Shown here one piece after another: positions 1-6,273 of a stretch of 20,702 bases of DNA. The DNA comes from Lachnospiraceae bacterium. Lineage in GTDB: Bacteria > Bacillota > Clostridia > Lachnospirales > Lachnospiraceae. The position numbers and the translations under genes are program-made. The stretch is from positions 1-20,702 of the forward strand of contig JAEDCX010000041.1 of NCBI GenBank assembly GCA_016293925.1. The letters run 5' to 3'. Positions within the stretch are counted from its first letter, which is position 1, and every line of letters begins with the position of its first letter. Below the pieces are notes generated by a model, which worked only from the letters and a program-made list of their open reading frames with translations, was not told the DNA's origin and searched no databases.

Positions 1-17
1 TCTGCACGGGTATCCGC

Positions 18-64
18 AAAATACCGCCTGGCCTAAGGATCCGTAATCCCGGTTCAGGCGGTAT
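18..64 (-). terminator. Probable rho-independent terminator of the fla/che operon
   Basis: A perfect 10-bp inverted repeat (ATACCGCCTG at 21-30, CAGGCGGTAT at 55-64) encloses a 24-base loop that holds a second short repeat (GGAT at 37-40, ATCC at 46-49). Read on the minus strand, the stem is followed directly by TTTT (21-18) and then G. It lies about 90 bases beyond the last gene of the operon, the expected place for a terminator. The T tract is short, so termination may be partial. On the plus strand no T run follows the stem. It could instead be leader structure for a downstream gene outside the window. Confidence 0.5.
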
Positions 65-154
65 GATTCATACACATTTCTATCACGTTTCTATTCTTTG
101 CATTCCTGCAGAATCTGCATCCCATTCATCCGTTCCACCACATGGCTCATTCGC
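65..154. other. 3' untranslated stretch with no credible gene
   Basis: Between the last operon stop codon and the hairpin at 18-64 I find only a 19-codon minus-strand frame (150-91) with a weak upstream AGG. No promoter, RNA gene or repeat is visible. Confidence 0.4.
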
Positions 155-829
155 CTATCTGGACGTCAGTATTCCGGCGATCTGCTCATAGGTTCCGGTC
201 CGCGGTATTTCATGAACACCGGTCTTGATATATTTATCATATCCGTTTTGGGACAGATACCGGTCAAAATCTCTGGCATCCTCAATCACCCCTGCTTCCT
301 CCAGCTTCCTGGCCGCCGTCAGGGAACTGTCTCCCCGGTTGATGGTAATCTGCACATACTCCTCTGTTGGAAGGTCATCGCCGGTTACCGGTTCCTGTAC
401 CGTGGAATCCTGCGTATTCGTTGCATCCGTGTCCGGATTCTCCGACCCGGCTGCCTCCGTGGAGATTCCATCCTCCGGCATGTCATCCGACTGTGTATCT
501 CCCTGCAGGTTCCCGTCATTCTGCGTTTCTTCGGTTCCTGCTGTTACATCAGATTCTGCCGTTTCATCGGATCCTGTCGCTTCATCGGATCCTGTCGCTT
601 CATCGGATCCTGTCGCTTCATCCGTCGATGGGACCCCGATGACGGCATGATCGGTATTTTCCGATGCCGGTTTCAGAACAGTGTTCTCAATCATTCCCAA
701 CTCCGTAGCCCGCTTCTTTACTTCCTCATCCGACATTCCACGGTTCACCCTGCCTGTATAGATCCAAAAAAACAAAGCAGTGACGGCAATTCCGATTCCC
801 AACCCCCGAAGATAATATCGTAATTTCAT
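155..829 (-). CDS. Membrane-anchored protein with MltG LysM-like subdomain only (no transglycosylase domain)
   Basis: A 224-residue protein: a short cytoplasmic N-terminus, one membrane segment (about residues 8-24), a short helical patch (32-48), a long acidic Thr/Ser/Asp/Glu-rich linker (about 65-157), and a C-terminal domain (about 158-222). The C-terminal domain matches the LysM-like part of MltG/YceG (INRGDSS, LEEAGVI, IKTGVHEIP, YEQIAGIL). MltG proteins are usually about 340 residues or more and carry a catalytic glutamate after this subdomain; the frame stops here before any such domain, so lytic activity is unlikely and peptidoglycan or partner binding is the better guess. The ATG overlaps the upstream stop as ATGA and has an AAAGGAGG site six bases away. 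The linker holds three EATGSD repeats. It is the last gene of the flagellar operon; a role in fitting the flagellum through the wall is inference. Confidence 0.75.
   Translation of the reverse strand: MKLRYYLRGLGIGIAVTALFFWIYTGRVNRGMSDEEVKKRATELGMIENTVLKPASENTDHAVIGVPSTDEATGSDEATGSDEATGSDETAESDVTAGTEETQNDGNLQGDTQSDDMPEDGISTEAAGSENPDTDATNTQDSTVQEPVTGDDLPTEEYVQITINRGDSSLTAARKLEEAGVIEDARDFDRYLSQNGYDKYIKTGVHEIPRTGTYEQIAGILTSR
563..616 (-). repeat. Three perfect 18-bp tandem repeats in the MltG-like gene
   Basis: The 18-base unit ttcatcggatcctgtcgc occurs three times in a row (563-580, 581-598, 599-616), followed by a 6-base partial copy. On the coding strand it encodes EATGSD three times (residues 71-88) in the acidic linker. 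Because the unit is a multiple of three, copy-number change would alter linker length without shifting the frame. Confidence 0.95.
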
Positions 830-1593
830 TGGAGGCCTCCTTTATACAGATCAATCACCAATTTCACCTCACCGATTCCCAGCCCCAGTTCCTTGGCAAT
901 TGCCATATTGGACTTTCCTTCCTCGTGAAGGCGCAGTATCTCCTCATTCTTTGTCTGCTTCTCTGCCTTCACATTCCTGGCAGCAAGCGCTGCCGCATCC
1001 GGCTTTCCTTTGGGCGCCCTGGTACTCTTCTTTTGGGGCGGTTCCACCCGTTCTATCACAAAGGGCACAAAATCCTCCGTCCGACTGTCCGTCGCGCTCT
1101 GCTGACCGGTCTTCTTCGGAGCCGTCGTCTGCTCTTCCGCAGCCGGTTCCTCTGCCTGTTTCCGGACCGTTTCCTCCGCACGGTTTACGATGTCTTCCAC
1201 CTTCTGCTGTCGCTCTGCGGCTTCCTGAACCGCATTCTTCAGGCTCTGCTGTTTGTTATTCAACATGTCATATAGGAAAACCACTTCTTCATGATTCTTA
1301 TGAATCTCATTCAGAACTGTGTCGGAATACTCATTCACCGCCATAATCTTCTCATTGGAGATTCTCTCCATGGCCCGTTCTGCCTTCTCTACGGCATAAT
1401 TGGTTGTCTCCTCCACCGTATCCTCAATCTGACTCTGTACGTCCTTCATACGGTCATTGACCATATCCCGTACCATATCTTCCCCGAGTTTCTTCGTTTC
1501 GGACGAGAGTTCCTCTTTTCTCACCGGTAGGATGAAGCTGACGATGAACAGCACAATCCCCACTATTACAATGATAATCTCTACTGCTGTCAT
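826..1593 (-). CDS. SwrB-like (DUF6115-type) membrane-anchored coiled-coil protein with C-terminal helix-turn-helix
   Basis: A 255-residue protein with an N-terminal membrane segment (about 4-23), a long charged region predicted by eye to be coiled coil (about 30-147), a Pro/Thr/Lys-rich low-complexity linker (about 148-212), and a C-terminal helix-turn-helix-like segment (216-252; motif NMAIAKELGLGIGEVKLV). The ATG has GGGAG seven bases upstream. It lies three genes after sigD at the end of the fla/che operon. In Bacillus subtilis SwrB sits directly after sigD at the operon end and has the same order of parts: N-terminal membrane anchor, coiled coil, short C-terminal helical motif. SwrB promotes completion of the basal body and activation of export. 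Equivalence here is inference from layout; direct sequence identity was not tested. DNA binding by the terminal helices is possible but not shown. Confidence 0.65.
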   Translation of the reverse strand: MTAVEIIIVIVGIVLFIVSFILPVRKEELSSETKKLGEDMVRDMVNDRMKDVQSQIEDTVEETTNYAVEKAERAMERISNEKIMAVNEYSDTVLNEIHKNHEEVVFLYDMLNNKQQSLKNAVQEAAERQQKVEDIVNRAEETVRKQAEEPAAEEQTTAPKKTGQQSATDSRTEDFVPFVIERVEPPQKKSTRAPKGKPDAAALAARNVKAEKQTKNEEILRLHEEGKSNMAIAKELGLGIGEVKLVIDLYKGGLQ

Positions 1594-1611
1594 TTGTACA
1601 CTCCCACGTTA

Positions 1612-1926
1612 CTATACTGTCATGTCAAAATGACTCATACCTTTTACTGTTACCCGATCGACCGCAACCTCTTTCTGCTTACGCTTCGAACCGCCGTCTC
1701 CGCTGTACTGATTGCTGCCCTTCTCCTTGGCATCATATTTCTTACCGTTCATCTGTGCATCGTCCTTCTCGCGCACCTGATTGACCCGATCTTTCACTTC
1801 CTTATCGAGCGCACTCTGGAAATTCGTCTGATCGACCATTCCTTTCATCTCTTCCTGATGACGTACGCTGGTATAGTCCTGTGTATTGGACATCACGGAA
1901 TTCCATTCAACAGGCGTAATTGCCAT
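1612..1926 (-). CDS. Small conserved-looking protein of the flagellar operon, function unknown
   Basis: A 104-residue soluble, highly charged protein with no membrane segment or signal peptide. The N-terminal half (PVEWNSVM, then QEEMKGMVDQTNFQ) looks helical, the middle (about 60-85) is Lys/Gly/Ser-rich and probably disordered, and the end is a short hydrophobic stretch (VDRVTVKGMSHFDMTV). The ATG is preceded by GAGGAG with five bases between. It lies 26 bases after the DUF342 gene and 18 bases before the SwrB-like gene, so it is cotranscribed with them. I do not recognise a named family. A disordered, charged protein in this setting could be an export substrate, chaperone or adaptor, but nothing in the sequence decides this. 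Confidence 0.6.
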   Translation of the reverse strand: MAITPVEWNSVMSNTQDYTSVRHQEEMKGMVDQTNFQSALDKEVKDRVNQVREKDDAQMNGKKYDAKEKGSNQYSGDGGSKRKQKEVAVDRVTVKGMSHFDMTV

Positions 1927-1952
1927 ATCCGCTCCTCTCTGTCATGAAGCTC

Positions 1953-3545
1953 CTACAAGGGAGCCATGACCACTTCCCCACGAGTTCTGACAAACCGACA
2001 GTATTTCATACCGCTTCCCACCGTCATGGAGGAATCCGATATGATTATTTTCGTTCCCGGGAACACTTCGCCCGATACCTCCACCGATGCGTTGGTGCTC
2101 TCCTCCAGCTGCATGTTCAGTTCCTCGATCCGGGTCATGTTGCCCGCATTCTGTTCCTTGACCAGATTGATGCTCTGCACCAATTTCTGTACATACTGCA
2201 CCTGTTCCGGCTGCAGTTTCACGCCGCTTTTCATCTTCTGCATCATCGCTGCCAGAACCGGTTCCATTTGTTTCAGGTTTTTCTGGTTCTCGGCAACCTG
2301 CTTCTGCAGCTGTTGTAATTCTGCCTTGACTGTAGGGTCTGCTCCGACTTCCACAACCGTATCCGCCCCCATGGAAGACCCCAGCGTTTTCACAATAACC
2401 CGGTTTGCCGCGCACACATGACCGCCTGCAATAAATGCCCTTCTACCGGTCAGAATCACCTCGGACTTGGAAGAAATATTGCAATGCAGGATGGACTCGG
2501 TCTCGATATATCCTCCTGCTTCCGCGGTGGTATTCTCCAGGAATTTGCTGATAATCTTCCCTCCCGCTTTCAGCACGCCCTTGTTCATTCCATTCATGCC
2601 CCGGGCGATAATGATGTCCCCGTCGGCTTCAATGCTAGCGCCTTCCACAACGCCTGCCACTTCCACATTTCCTTTGGCCTTGATTCGGAATCCGGACAGA
2701 ACATTCTGATTCACCCTCACACTGCCTTCATATTCAACATTGCCGGTACTGTTATCCACATTTTCCACTTCATATACATCCGAAACGAAAACCTGACCAT
2801 CCACAAGTTTTACATGCCCGTTCACTTCACTGGTGAGGATCGTCTTCGTCTCATCAATGCTGACCCGCTTGCTGAACCGCAGGATTCCCCGCTTCACTTC
2901 TCCCGGCCGGATAACATCCCCCTGAACGGCATATCCGAGTTCTCCCGGCTCTGCCTGGAACAGTCTGGCAAGCACATCACCTTTCTTCACCTGATTCATT
3001 ACGTTCAGATGACGGAAATCAACACTTCCGTCCTCATTCAATGTGGGCTTGATTTTCAGGTCTGTATTGAAGTAATATTCAATTCGATAATCATGTCCCT
3101 GTACCGGCGGTTTTCCCTTCGCAAGAATAATATCCTTGCAGTATTCCCGGTGCTGACAGAATGCATGGATGGCAGCATCATCGATTCCATACACGATTTT
3201 CTGTGCCTGCAGTGTTTTCTTGATCTCCATCTCATCCATATAATTGCCACCCGATGACGGCGGATAAAATCTTGCGGTTGCAGTCAGTCTGTCGGGACTC
3301 ACACGCACAAAAAAGACTTCCTGTTCCGGAAATCTTGACTCCAAATTGAGTGTCACCTCAGTCGGTTCCGACAATCCCACAAGGGCGACCCCGATTGCCC
3401 TTGCATCATATGGGATCTGCTTCACCGCAAGATACTGCAACAGTTCCTGCGAATCGATTGCCTCGCCGCCATCTGTGGGCGGGTACAGCATCAATCCGGT
3501 TTTCCCCTGACCAACGATTAGCTGGAAATATCCATTCATCCTCAT
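1953..3545 (-). CDS. FapA-family (DUF342) protein
   Basis: A 530-residue protein matching the FapA/DUF342 family. Visible parts are an N-terminal region (1-130), a central stretch (about 180-390) of short repeated beta strands rich in Gly and Val (NGHVKLVDGQVFVSD, GNVEVAGVVEGASIEADGDI, GGKIISKFL, GGYIETESIL) typical of a beta-helix, a long Gln/Glu/Lys-rich helical segment (about 415-485) likely to be coiled coil, and a last beta portion (SVEVSGEVFPGTKI). No membrane segment is seen. In Vibrio, FapA affects polar placement of a glucose-PTS enzyme; in clostridial flagellar operons the role is undefined. The ATG at 3545 has AGAGG four bases upstream; a second ATG two codons later is possible. 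It starts 21 bases after sigD ends. Confidence 0.85.
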   Translation of the reverse strand: MRMNGYFQLIVGQGKTGLMLYPPTDGGEAIDSQELLQYLAVKQIPYDARAIGVALVGLSEPTEVTLNLESRFPEQEVFFVRVSPDRLTATARFYPPSSGGNYMDEMEIKKTLQAQKIVYGIDDAAIHAFCQHREYCKDIILAKGKPPVQGHDYRIEYYFNTDLKIKPTLNEDGSVDFRHLNVMNQVKKGDVLARLFQAEPGELGYAVQGDVIRPGEVKRGILRFSKRVSIDETKTILTSEVNGHVKLVDGQVFVSDVYEVENVDNSTGNVEYEGSVRVNQNVLSGFRIKAKGNVEVAGVVEGASIEADGDIIIARGMNGMNKGVLKAGGKIISKFLENTTAEAGGYIETESILHCNISSKSEVILTGRRAFIAGGHVCAANRVIVKTLGSSMGADTVVEVGADPTVKAELQQLQKQVAENQKNLKQMEPVLAAMMQKMKSGVKLQPEQVQYVQKLVQSINLVKEQNAGNMTRIEELNMQLEESTNASVEVSGEVFPGTKIIISDSSMTVGSGMKYCRFVRTRGEVVMAPL

Positions 3546-3566
3546 ATATCCTCTTGCCCGGCCATA

Positions 3567-4337
3567 CTATTGATCGCCAAACAGCCCCATATATCTGCCG
3601 AGTTTCTCTTTCATCTTCTGTAATGCCCTGGTATGCAGCTGCGATATTCTGGATTCGGAAACCTCCAGAACATTACTGATTTCCTTTAGCGTCAATTCCT
3701 CGTAATAATACAACAGAATGACCTTCTTCTCTTTCTCTGTCAGAAGTTCCAATGCATTGCCAAGAATTTCTTTCAGTTCGTTCTGCTCCAGAACCTCCTC
3801 CGGTGTATCGAATTGCTTCGATGTGGTTCTGGCATCATTGGGAATCTCACTTCCCTGCTCCATATACTCATTTAACGAAACAATGTTGGTAATCTTCATT
3901 TGAGACTGCCATTCCGCATACTCTTCCTCACTGATTCCGAGTCCCGCTGCAATCTCCTCGTCGGAAGCGTTATGTCCCTTCTCCGCTTCAATCTCTTTCA
4001 TCACGGTTTCAATCTTCTTCTGCTTCTGCCGTATGGTTCTGGGAATCCAGTCCATCTTACGGATCTGATCCAGAATCGCCCCTCTGATCCGAAGGCTTGC
4101 ATAGGTCTCGAATTTGACCTCCTTCTTGGGATCATACTTATCAATTGCATCTATCAACCCGAAAATACCGTAACTGACAAGATCCTCATATTCCACATTG
4201 TATCCAAGATACATGCTCAAACGTCCGGAAACTACCTTCACCAGCGGAGCGTACTCAAGAATGATCTTCTCGCGAATCTCCTGGGTTTTGAGCCGTGCAT
4301 AATCATCCCATAATCTTTTTCTGCCTGCTTCGTCCAT
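3567..4337 (-). CDS. sigD: RNA polymerase sigma factor for flagellar genes (FliA/SigD/WhiG family)
   Basis: A 256-residue sigma-70-family factor that directs RNA polymerase to late flagellar, motility and often autolysin genes. Region 2 is visible near residues 20-95 (LVKVVSGRL, YEDLVSYGIFGLIDAIDKYDP, KFETYASLRIRGAILDQIRK, DWIPRTIRQ), region 3 follows with EKGHNASDEEIAAGLGIS, and region 4 ends the protein (LTEKEKKVILLYYYEELTLK, VSESRISQLHTRAL). Region 1 is lacking, as usual for this group. The chosen ATG has GGAGG five bases upstream; a TTG four codons earlier lies inside that site and is unlikely. No FlgM anti-sigma gene is in the window. The gene sits near the far end of a very long operon, as in Bacillus, where this position makes its level sensitive to how far transcription proceeds. 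Confidence 0.95.
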   Translation of the reverse strand: MDEAGRKRLWDDYARLKTQEIREKIILEYAPLVKVVSGRLSMYLGYNVEYEDLVSYGIFGLIDAIDKYDPKKEVKFETYASLRIRGAILDQIRKMDWIPRTIRQKQKKIETVMKEIEAEKGHNASDEEIAAGLGISEEEYAEWQSQMKITNIVSLNEYMEQGSEIPNDARTTSKQFDTPEEVLEQNELKEILGNALELLTEKEKKVILLYYYEELTLKEISNVLEVSESRISQLHTRALQKMKEKLGRYMGLFGDQ

Positions 4338-4342
4338 ATGGT

Positions 4343-4347
4343 CCTCC
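4343..4347 (-). promoter_or_regulatory. Ribosome binding site setting the sigD start
   Basis: GGAGG lies five bases before the ATG at 4337-4335. It overlaps the in-frame TTG at 4349-4347, which argues against the longer reading. Confidence 0.8.
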
Positions 4348-4366
4348 AAACTATTTCTCTGTTACA

Positions 4367-4642
4367 TTAAGAAACCGTTTTATCCTCGGTCGTCTCTTCC
4401 TGCTCTTCCTGCCCTGTCTTCTCGATTACTTCCCCTTCATCCGCAATTGTCTGCTCTTTGACCGTGGTATTTTTGTCCAGAACCAGCCTCACAAGAGAGC
4501 CAAGAAAAAAGAAAATGAGCAGTACTGCCAGAACAACAATCAGCTTATACTGAAGATCATACCGCTTCCAGGTTGTAATCACAATTGCGATTGCACCGCC
4601 GGACAATGTCACGAGCGGCGGGATATATCTGGTTTTTCTCAT
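4367..4642 (-). CDS. Small two-segment membrane protein, function unknown
   Basis: A 91-residue protein with two hydrophobic segments (about 8-24, PPLVTLSGGAIAIVITTW, and 33-56, LIVVLAVLLIFFFLGSLVRL) joined by a short basic loop, followed by a strongly acidic Glu/Thr-rich tail (about 58-91). The positive-inside rule (MRK at the start, KRYD in the loop, VRLVLDK after the second segment) does not give a clear orientation. It starts two bases after the cheD stop and ends 29 bases before sigD, so it is translated as part of the operon; its ribosome site is weak (AAAGTGAT). I do not recognise the family. Its place between the CheC/CheD pair and the flagellar sigma factor suggests a motility-linked role, but this rests on context alone. 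Confidence 0.65.
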   Translation of the reverse strand: MRKTRYIPPLVTLSGGAIAIVITTWKRYDLQYKLIVVLAVLLIFFFLGSLVRLVLDKNTTVKEQTIADEGEVIEKTGQEEQEETTEDKTVS

Positions 4643-4644
4643 AT

Positions 4645-5130
4645 CTATATCACTTTCTCAGGTTTTCCGACCGCACGAATTACGAAATCGCCCGATTCCG
4701 GGTAGAAAATAACAGTGCGCCCGTATGTATCCCCGGTCTCCTCTGCCAGAATCGGTATTTTCAATTCCTTCAGTTTCGCCTTACTGGCCTCTACGTTCCG
4801 CTCACCGACACGTACCAGATCATTCTTATTCTGGAATGCAAACATCTGCGCACCCCCTGCAATCTTGGCAACAAGTCTGAATCGGCTTGCACCGGCTTCC
4901 ACCATCTGACGAACCAATTCCACAATTCCCGTATCTGCAAACTTGTATATATTATCATGATTCCGAATTGCCGTACTGTCCGGAAGCATCACATGGGCAA
5001 GTCCGCCGATCTTGGTAACCGGATCCCGTAATGCAATTCCCACACAGGATCCCAACCCCAGCGTTGTCACTCCATCAGGGCTCTTGCAGATCTTCAGATC
5101 CGCCATGCCAACCTTAATTATCTCGCTCAT
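4645..5130 (-). CDS. cheD: Chemoreceptor glutamine deamidase CheD
   Basis: A 161-residue protein. CheD converts specific receptor glutamines to glutamates and binds CheC, which ties adaptation to the CheY-P level. The papain-like active site is visible: GLGSCVG gives Cys29 and AHVMLP gives His46, with the same 17-residue spacing as Cys27/His44 in the Thermotoga enzyme. Further family motifs are AKIAGGAQMF and IGERNV-like VGERNV, and length is normal. The ATG is preceded by GGGTGAT with four bases between; an in-frame GTG three codons upstream lies inside that site and is rejected. It follows cheC by 28 bases, the typical CheC-CheD pairing. Confidence 0.95.
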   Translation of the reverse strand: MSEIIKVGMADLKICKSPDGVTTLGLGSCVGIALRDPVTKIGGLAHVMLPDSTAIRNHDNIYKFADTGIVELVRQMVEAGASRFRLVAKIAGGAQMFAFQNKNDLVRVGERNVEASKAKLKELKIPILAEETGDTYGRTVIFYPESGDFVIRAVGKPEKVI

Positions 5131-5134
5131 TGTT

Positions 5135-5141
5135 ATCACCC
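5135..5141 (-). promoter_or_regulatory. Ribosome binding site setting the cheD start
   Basis: GGGTGAT, matching the 3' part of the consensus AGGAGGTGATC, lies four bases before the ATG at 5130-5128 and covers the competing GTG. Confidence 0.65.
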
Positions 5142-5158
5142 GTCTGTTCGTTAAGATT

Positions 5159-5779
5159 TTAAATCAGCCCCAATGAGGACAATATCTTCGAATAGGATTC
5201 CATATCAGGAATCAGGATAAAATATCCGTCCAATTCCGTATCATCTGTAAATTGTGTCTGAATCATCAGAATCTTGTCTCCCAATGTGCCGAACTCAATG
5301 GCGGGAACACTTAAGATCGCCCCTGCCATATCGATACATAATGCGGGCACAGAAGGATAAATCTTCAGATTTGTCATCGTCGATAACGAATTCAGGTAGG
5401 ATCCGGTAATAATATTACCGATTTCTTTCAACGCAGAAATTTCAATCTCCGAGAACTCATCTCCGGAAAGTTCCATCATCATCAGTTTGGATACCAGATG
5501 CCTTGCGGACTCCTTGCTCATCAGGAACATGATGCTGCCGGTAATATCTCCCTCCACACAGAGGTAAATGCCGGCCATAATATGCTCTTCGCCTCCGATG
5601 GTTGCTCCGACATTATTGAAATCCAGCAGACGAACCTGCGGGACTTTCATATCTACTTTGCATTGTAACATCTGTGCAAGAGCTGTTGTCGCATTTCCCG
5701 CACCGATGTTTCCGATCTCTTTCAGGACGTCATAATACTGCTCTGACATCGCTTCCAGGTTGATATCATGCTCAGCCAT
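5159..5779 (-). CDS. cheC: CheY-P phosphatase CheC
   Basis: A 206-residue member of the CheC/CheX/FliY family that dephosphorylates CheY-P and binds CheD. The active-site signature (D or S, three residues, E, two residues, N, 22 residues, P) occurs twice and is intact both times: Asp17-Glu21-Asn24-Pro47 (LKEIGNIGAGNA) and Ser115-Glu119-Asn122-Pro145 (LKEIGNIITGSY). Both sites therefore look active. The short linear form without a FliN domain separates it from FliY. The ATG has AGAGGG seven bases upstream. It lies between cheW and cheD, the order seen in Bacillus. Confidence 0.95.
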   Translation of the reverse strand: MAEHDINLEAMSEQYYDVLKEIGNIGAGNATTALAQMLQCKVDMKVPQVRLLDFNNVGATIGGEEHIMAGIYLCVEGDITGSIMFLMSKESARHLVSKLMMMELSGDEFSEIEISALKEIGNIITGSYLNSLSTMTNLKIYPSVPALCIDMAGAILSVPAIEFGTLGDKILMIQTQFTDDTELDGYFILIPDMESYSKILSSLGLI

Positions 5780-5798
5780 ACTAGAACCCTCTCATCTT

Positions 5799-6257
5799 CT
5801 AATTTTCTTTGTCCGTAAGACATGCATTCAGATCCAGAAGAGATATCAGTTCCCCGTTATATTGTCCGATTTCGCTGACAAAACCGGCTTTTTCATCATT
5901 GGCATCCCGATTCACTTTCTCAATCTGTTCCGGTCCCAGAGTCAGAACCTCCCGAACCTCATCCACAAGCACACCTGTTGTCTCATTGCCCTCCACCTTC
6001 AGAATAATAATTCTGGTGGATTTGGTCATCTCATCCTCCTCCAGTCCCATCTTCACTCTGAGACTCATCACAGGCAGAACCTCGCCCCGCAGATTGATGA
6101 CTCCTTTCAGATAGGGAGCGACTTTCGGAACACGGGTGATATGCTGCATCCGAACAATATTGTCGATATATTTGATTTCAATACCGTACTGCTCATGTCC
6201 AAGTTTTATAACAATATACTGTTTTGCCTCTGCAAAATCTGCTCTTAATTCGTCCAT
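5799..6257 (-). CDS. cheW: Chemotaxis adaptor CheW
   Basis: A 152-residue single-domain CheW that couples receptors to the CheA kinase in the chemosensory array. Family features are visible: QYIVIKLGHEQYGIEIKYID near the start, TRVPKVAPYLKGVINLRGEV in the middle (the conserved N-x-R-G turn) and VSEIGQYNGELISLLDL at the end. Length is normal. The ATG has GGGAGGAG five bases upstream; the open frame continues 13 codons further into cheA but has no ribosome site there. It starts 16 bases after the cheA stop and is followed by cheC 19 bases later. Confidence 0.95.
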   Translation of the reverse strand: MDELRADFAEAKQYIVIKLGHEQYGIEIKYIDNIVRMQHITRVPKVAPYLKGVINLRGEVLPVMSLRVKMGLEEDEMTKSTRIIILKVEGNETTGVLVDEVREVLTLGPEQIEKVNRDANDEKAGFVSEIGQYNGELISLLDLNACLTDKEN

Positions 6258-6262
6258 TTTAA

Positions 6263-6270
6263 CTCCTCCC
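6263..6270 (-). promoter_or_regulatory. Ribosome binding site setting the cheW start
   Basis: GGGAGGAG lies in the cheA-cheW gap, five bases before the ATG at 6257-6255. Confidence 0.8.
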
Positions 6271-6273
6271 TCA

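Noticed and set aside
91..150. A 19-codon minus-strand frame after the last operon gene (begins MSHVVERMN)
   Set aside because: Very short, only a weak AGG upstream, and no recognisable product; chance occurrence is more likely.
91..157. Stop-codon readthrough or frameshift extending the MltG-like protein
   Set aside because: The C-terminus at IAGILTSR matches the natural end of the LysM-like subdomain and the sequence after the stop does not resemble MltG.
1942..2415. A 157-codon minus-strand frame inside the DUF342 gene
   Set aside because: Overlaps the C-terminal part of the DUF342 gene in another frame and is Gly/Glu-rich without family features.
4338..4366. A separate promoter for sigD
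   Set aside because: The 29-base gap holds the ribosome site and no convincing -35/-10 pair; an internal promoter inside the upstream genes cannot be excluded by eye.
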